8,170 bases of DNA from Euryarchaeota archaeon UBA257 (GTDB lineage: Archaea; Thermoplasmatota; Poseidoniia; Poseidoniales; Thalassarchaeaceae), in assembly GCA_002498985.1 (NCBI GenBank), contig DAJO01000026.1:1-8170 (forward strand). Direction: 5' to 3'. The notes beneath the pieces are model-generated. The model worked only from the letters and a program-made list of their open reading frames with translations. It was not told the DNA's origin and searched no databases. A program made the translations under genes and the position numbers. This document shows positions 6,327-8,170 of this stretch, one piece after another (within the stretch, counting starts at the first letter, position 1; the number at the start of each line of letters is the position of its first letter).

Positions 6327-6851
6327 GTGGTTGAACAGGTCGCACTAGACTCTAAAGTCCGTAATATGCTTTTATCAGAGTGTGACGGACTATCAAATTT
6401 AGTAGATTGGCTAGACAGTATCGATAGACGCCCAGGACTTGATGAATTAGATTCTAAATTAATATCCACTGAAGTAAATATTCCTGCTCTTAAGAATTGT
6501 ATTGGTTATGCCGAAGATGGCTATCAAAGAAATGTTATCAAAAAAAACGAGCATTATGAATTAGTTGCTATATGTTGGACTCCAGGTCAACTAACTCCCA
6601 TTCACGATCATGTAGGTAGTGATTGTGCTTTCAAAATAATAGCTGGTATTTCTACCGAAACTACATACGAACTTAATGGTGAAGGGCTTGCATATCCTGT
6701 GGGAGTCAGAGATTATTTAGCAGGAGAGATTTGTGCTAGTGATGAACCAGATATACACAGAGTTTCCAATAATTCAGATAGCGAACTTATCAATCTTCAC
6801 GTGTATACGCCACCTCTACATGCATACCATGTTTACGAACCAGCAGCATAG
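6327..6851 (+). CDS. cdo: Cysteine dioxygenase type I (cupin, non-heme iron)
   Basis: This enzyme adds O2 to L-cysteine to give cysteinesulfinate, the first step of oxidative cysteine breakdown in the cytoplasm. The 174-residue protein carries the cupin motif with iron ligands H93 and H95 (PIHDH, 91-95) and H144 (IHRVSN). It also has the substrate-carboxylate arginine R68 in YQRNV, and SLH-like NLHVYTPPL (156-164) with Y160. C100, five residues after the second His, and Y160 match the Cys93-Tyr157 pair that forms the thioether cofactor in mammalian CDO. Arg rather than Gln at position 68 argues against 3-mercaptopropionate dioxygenase. Length is close to the ~200 of the family. The start is GTG 6327, preceded by AGGTG (6311-6315); an out-of-frame ATG at 6325 yields only a few codons. 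It is transcribed divergently from the MIP-like gene and is convergent, with a one-base gap, with an aminotransferase gene. The family call is strong. Confidence 0.9.
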   Translation: MVEQVALDSKVRNMLLSECDGLSNLVDWLDSIDRRPGLDELDSKLISTEVNIPALKNCIGYAEDGYQRNVIKKNEHYELVAICWTPGQLTPIHDHVGSDCAFKIIAGISTETTYELNGEGLAYPVGVRDYLAGEICASDEPDIHRVSNNSDSELINLHVYTPPLHAYHVYEPAA

Positions 6852-6852
6852 T

Positions 6853-8145
6853 TCAAAGTTGTAAATCTTTTTTGTATTGTTCAAAAACTTCAGTGAATAG
6901 TCGAATATCTGATTCAAATGTTTCAGGCAATAAAGGGCCAAAAGAGAATCTAAAGAATCTCGAATAAGGGGTCACATAGTTTGGGTCTTTGGAGTGCGGC
7001 CTAGCCATATCGCAGTCAGAAGCACACAATATGGCAGCACCTTTCTTGAATAATCTATTATTCAACTCTTTACTTGTCATACCTTCTGGGAGCTCAAGCC
7101 AGTGGTAGAATCCCCCATTACCAGTATACACACCAAGTCCCATTTCTTCGAATGCTTTACCATATCTCTCACGTTGCCAATTATAATGCTCCTCTACTGC
7201 CTTTCTTGCTTTTTCAACGCGAGTTGGCTCTAGTAATTTAACTGCATATAATTGAGATGGGTGACTTACTCCACCCATCCCGAAACTCGAGTAATTAGAC
7301 AAAGTTTCAACATTCTTTTTACTAGCAATAATCCAACCAACTCTAATCCCGGGAGATTGAAGACCTTTGGTACATGCTCCTGCAATGAATACGTTGCTAT
7401 TATCAAGATCATTAACAAACTGTATCCCGCTCACGGATGGTGAATGAAACATTTCATATGCTTCATCAAGAAGAATGCCGTTTCCTGCTTGCTCTGCTAA
7501 TTGGATTAATTCTCGAAGTTCATCTCCATGACGAGTTTGACCAGAAGGATTCTGAGGATTGGAAATTATTGGCATAAGCCGAGTTTTAGCATTTAGACCA
7601 GAGCGATCGAAATATTCTGCATTAGTTGGATGAAAATTATTTTCTTTGGTAAACGGTACAATCTGAAAGTTTGTGTTTGTTTGTTCCATAATATCTAGAT
7701 AAGCCGGCCATTCTATATTTCCAATTCTCGCTTGAACATTATCTTTCAAAAATGCTAATACTGTGTATATTCCCGGCCTTCCTCCAGCAAAAATCATTAC
7801 GTTATCCGGAGTGATTTTTGAACCATATTGTGAATTATAATATTCTACAATTGAATCTCTTAACTTCGGATGTCCCCATGCTTTGGGATAGAAACGATCT
7901 TCCCAAGTTACATTAATACTATCTGGCAGGGATGGCCCATCAAATTTTTCTAATGGAGTGGTTAGTGGAAAGCCTTGTGACCAAGGGTGTGTTCCTTCTG
8001 TTCCTATAAAACTACCAAATGAATCTTTGAATGCATAAAGCGTCTCATAGATTCCCATAGGTGGACAATTGTCAGATAGGAACGACTCGGTCATGTTTGT
8101 CCGAACAATATCAAGCAAATTAGTTTGCCCATGCTTCATTTTCAT
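6853..8145 (-). CDS. PLP-dependent aminotransferase, class I/II (fold type I)
   Basis: A 430-residue cytoplasmic enzyme of the aspartate aminotransferase superfamily. It would transfer an amino group between an amino acid and a 2-oxo acid using pyridoxal phosphate. Visible landmarks are a glycine-rich cofactor loop GGRPGIYTVL (121-130), SNPQNPSG (195-202) with the conserved Asn, and LLDEAYEMF (225-233) with the PLP-contacting Asp227 and Tyr230. The Schiff-base lysine is K260 in ACTKGLQSPGIRVGW (257-271) with phosphate-binding R268. The substrate-carboxylate arginine R399 lies in RFFRFSFG (396-403). All catalytic residues are present and the length is normal. The substrate cannot be read from these motifs; alanine, aspartate, aromatic or cysteinesulfinate activity are all possible. 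Its stop codon is one base from that of the convergent cysteine dioxygenase gene, suggesting a metabolic link (inference). ATG 8145 has no Shine-Dalgarno; ATG 8139 is an alternative. An AT-rich TTAATTTTA about 15-25 bases upstream would suit a short-leader or leaderless transcript. Confidence 0.88.
   Translation of the reverse strand: MKMKHGQTNLLDIVRTNMTESFLSDNCPPMGIYETLYAFKDSFGSFIGTEGTHPWSQGFPLTTPLEKFDGPSLPDSINVTWEDRFYPKAWGHPKLRDSIVEYYNSQYGSKITPDNVMIFAGGRPGIYTVLAFLKDNVQARIGNIEWPAYLDIMEQTNTNFQIVPFTKENNFHPTNAEYFDRSGLNAKTRLMPIISNPQNPSGQTRHGDELRELIQLAEQAGNGILLDEAYEMFHSPSVSGIQFVNDLDNSNVFIAGACTKGLQSPGIRVGWIIASKKNVETLSNYSSFGMGGVSHPSQLYAVKLLEPTRVEKARKAVEEHYNWQRERYGKAFEEMGLGVYTGNGGFYHWLELPEGMTSKELNNRLFKKGAAILCASDCDMARPHSKDPNYVTPYSRFFRFSFGPLLPETFESDIRLFTEVFEQYKKDLQL
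6868..6873 (+). terminator. T6 tract downstream of cysteine dioxygenase
   Basis: A run of six T lies 17 bases past the cysteine dioxygenase stop, inside the last codons of the convergent aminotransferase gene. Archaeal polymerases often stop at such U-tracts without a hairpin. No comparable T-tract is seen after the aminotransferase stop on the other strand. Confidence 0.3.
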
Positions 8146-8170
8146 GTTTATTTTTACTAAAATTAATAGA

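Noticed and set aside
6325..6348. ATG at 6325 just before the dioxygenase GTG start
   Set aside because: In its frame a stop follows after seven codons. A leader peptide is conceivable, but nothing else supports it.
1..8170. Search for tRNA/rRNA genes, CRISPR arrays, insertion sequences and integrase sites
   Set aside because: No cloverleaf sequences, regularly spaced repeats, transposase or recombinase frames, or long direct or inverted repeats were seen by eye.

Overview
This window reads as a piece of an archaeal chromosome. It carries an MCM replicative helicase, the E subunit of the archaeal GatDE tRNA amidotransferase and an archaeal/eukaryotic-type peptidyl-tRNA hydrolase (Pth2). This combination is diagnostic for Archaea. 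The strong AT bias, the small tightly packed genes, the mostly weak ribosome binding sites and the aerobic cysteine dioxygenase would fit an uncultured marine Thermoplasmatota lineage (Marine Group II/III, Poseidoniia-like). That placement is inference from gene content and composition, not from a phylogeny.

Layout. Five genes run left to right on the + strand in the first 5.4 kb: the C-terminal two thirds of mcm (cut by the window edge), gatE, a membrane-anchored protein with a DUF4430 (transcobalamin-C-like) domain, an ECF-transporter S-component-like membrane protein, and pth2, whose TTG start lies inside the end of the preceding gene. A hairpin- and T-rich 80-bp spacer (5426-5505) ends this cluster. 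It separates it from a convergent - strand gene for a small, methionine-rich, six-helix membrane protein that looks like an aquaporin/MIP relative without NPA motifs. A 233-bp divergent spacer (6094-6326) holds candidate promoters and an inverted repeat. It leads into a + strand type I cysteine dioxygenase. That gene ends one base away from the stop codon of a - strand class I/II PLP aminotransferase, which fills the rest of the window.

How the genes may work together. mcm, gatE and pth2 are core information-processing genes. The two genes between gatE and pth2 form the most interesting unit. A tethered DUF4430 domain next to an ECF S-component of the type that in bacteria accompanies DUF4430 suggests a vitamin uptake system, most plausibly for cobalamin or another corrinoid. 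The right-hand side may be a sulfur amino-acid module: cysteine dioxygenase makes cysteinesulfinate, and an aminotransferase could deaminate it, although the substrate of this aminotransferase cannot be read from sequence alone.

No tRNA, rRNA, CRISPR array, transposase or integrase was seen. No gene-free stretch exceeds 300 bases.
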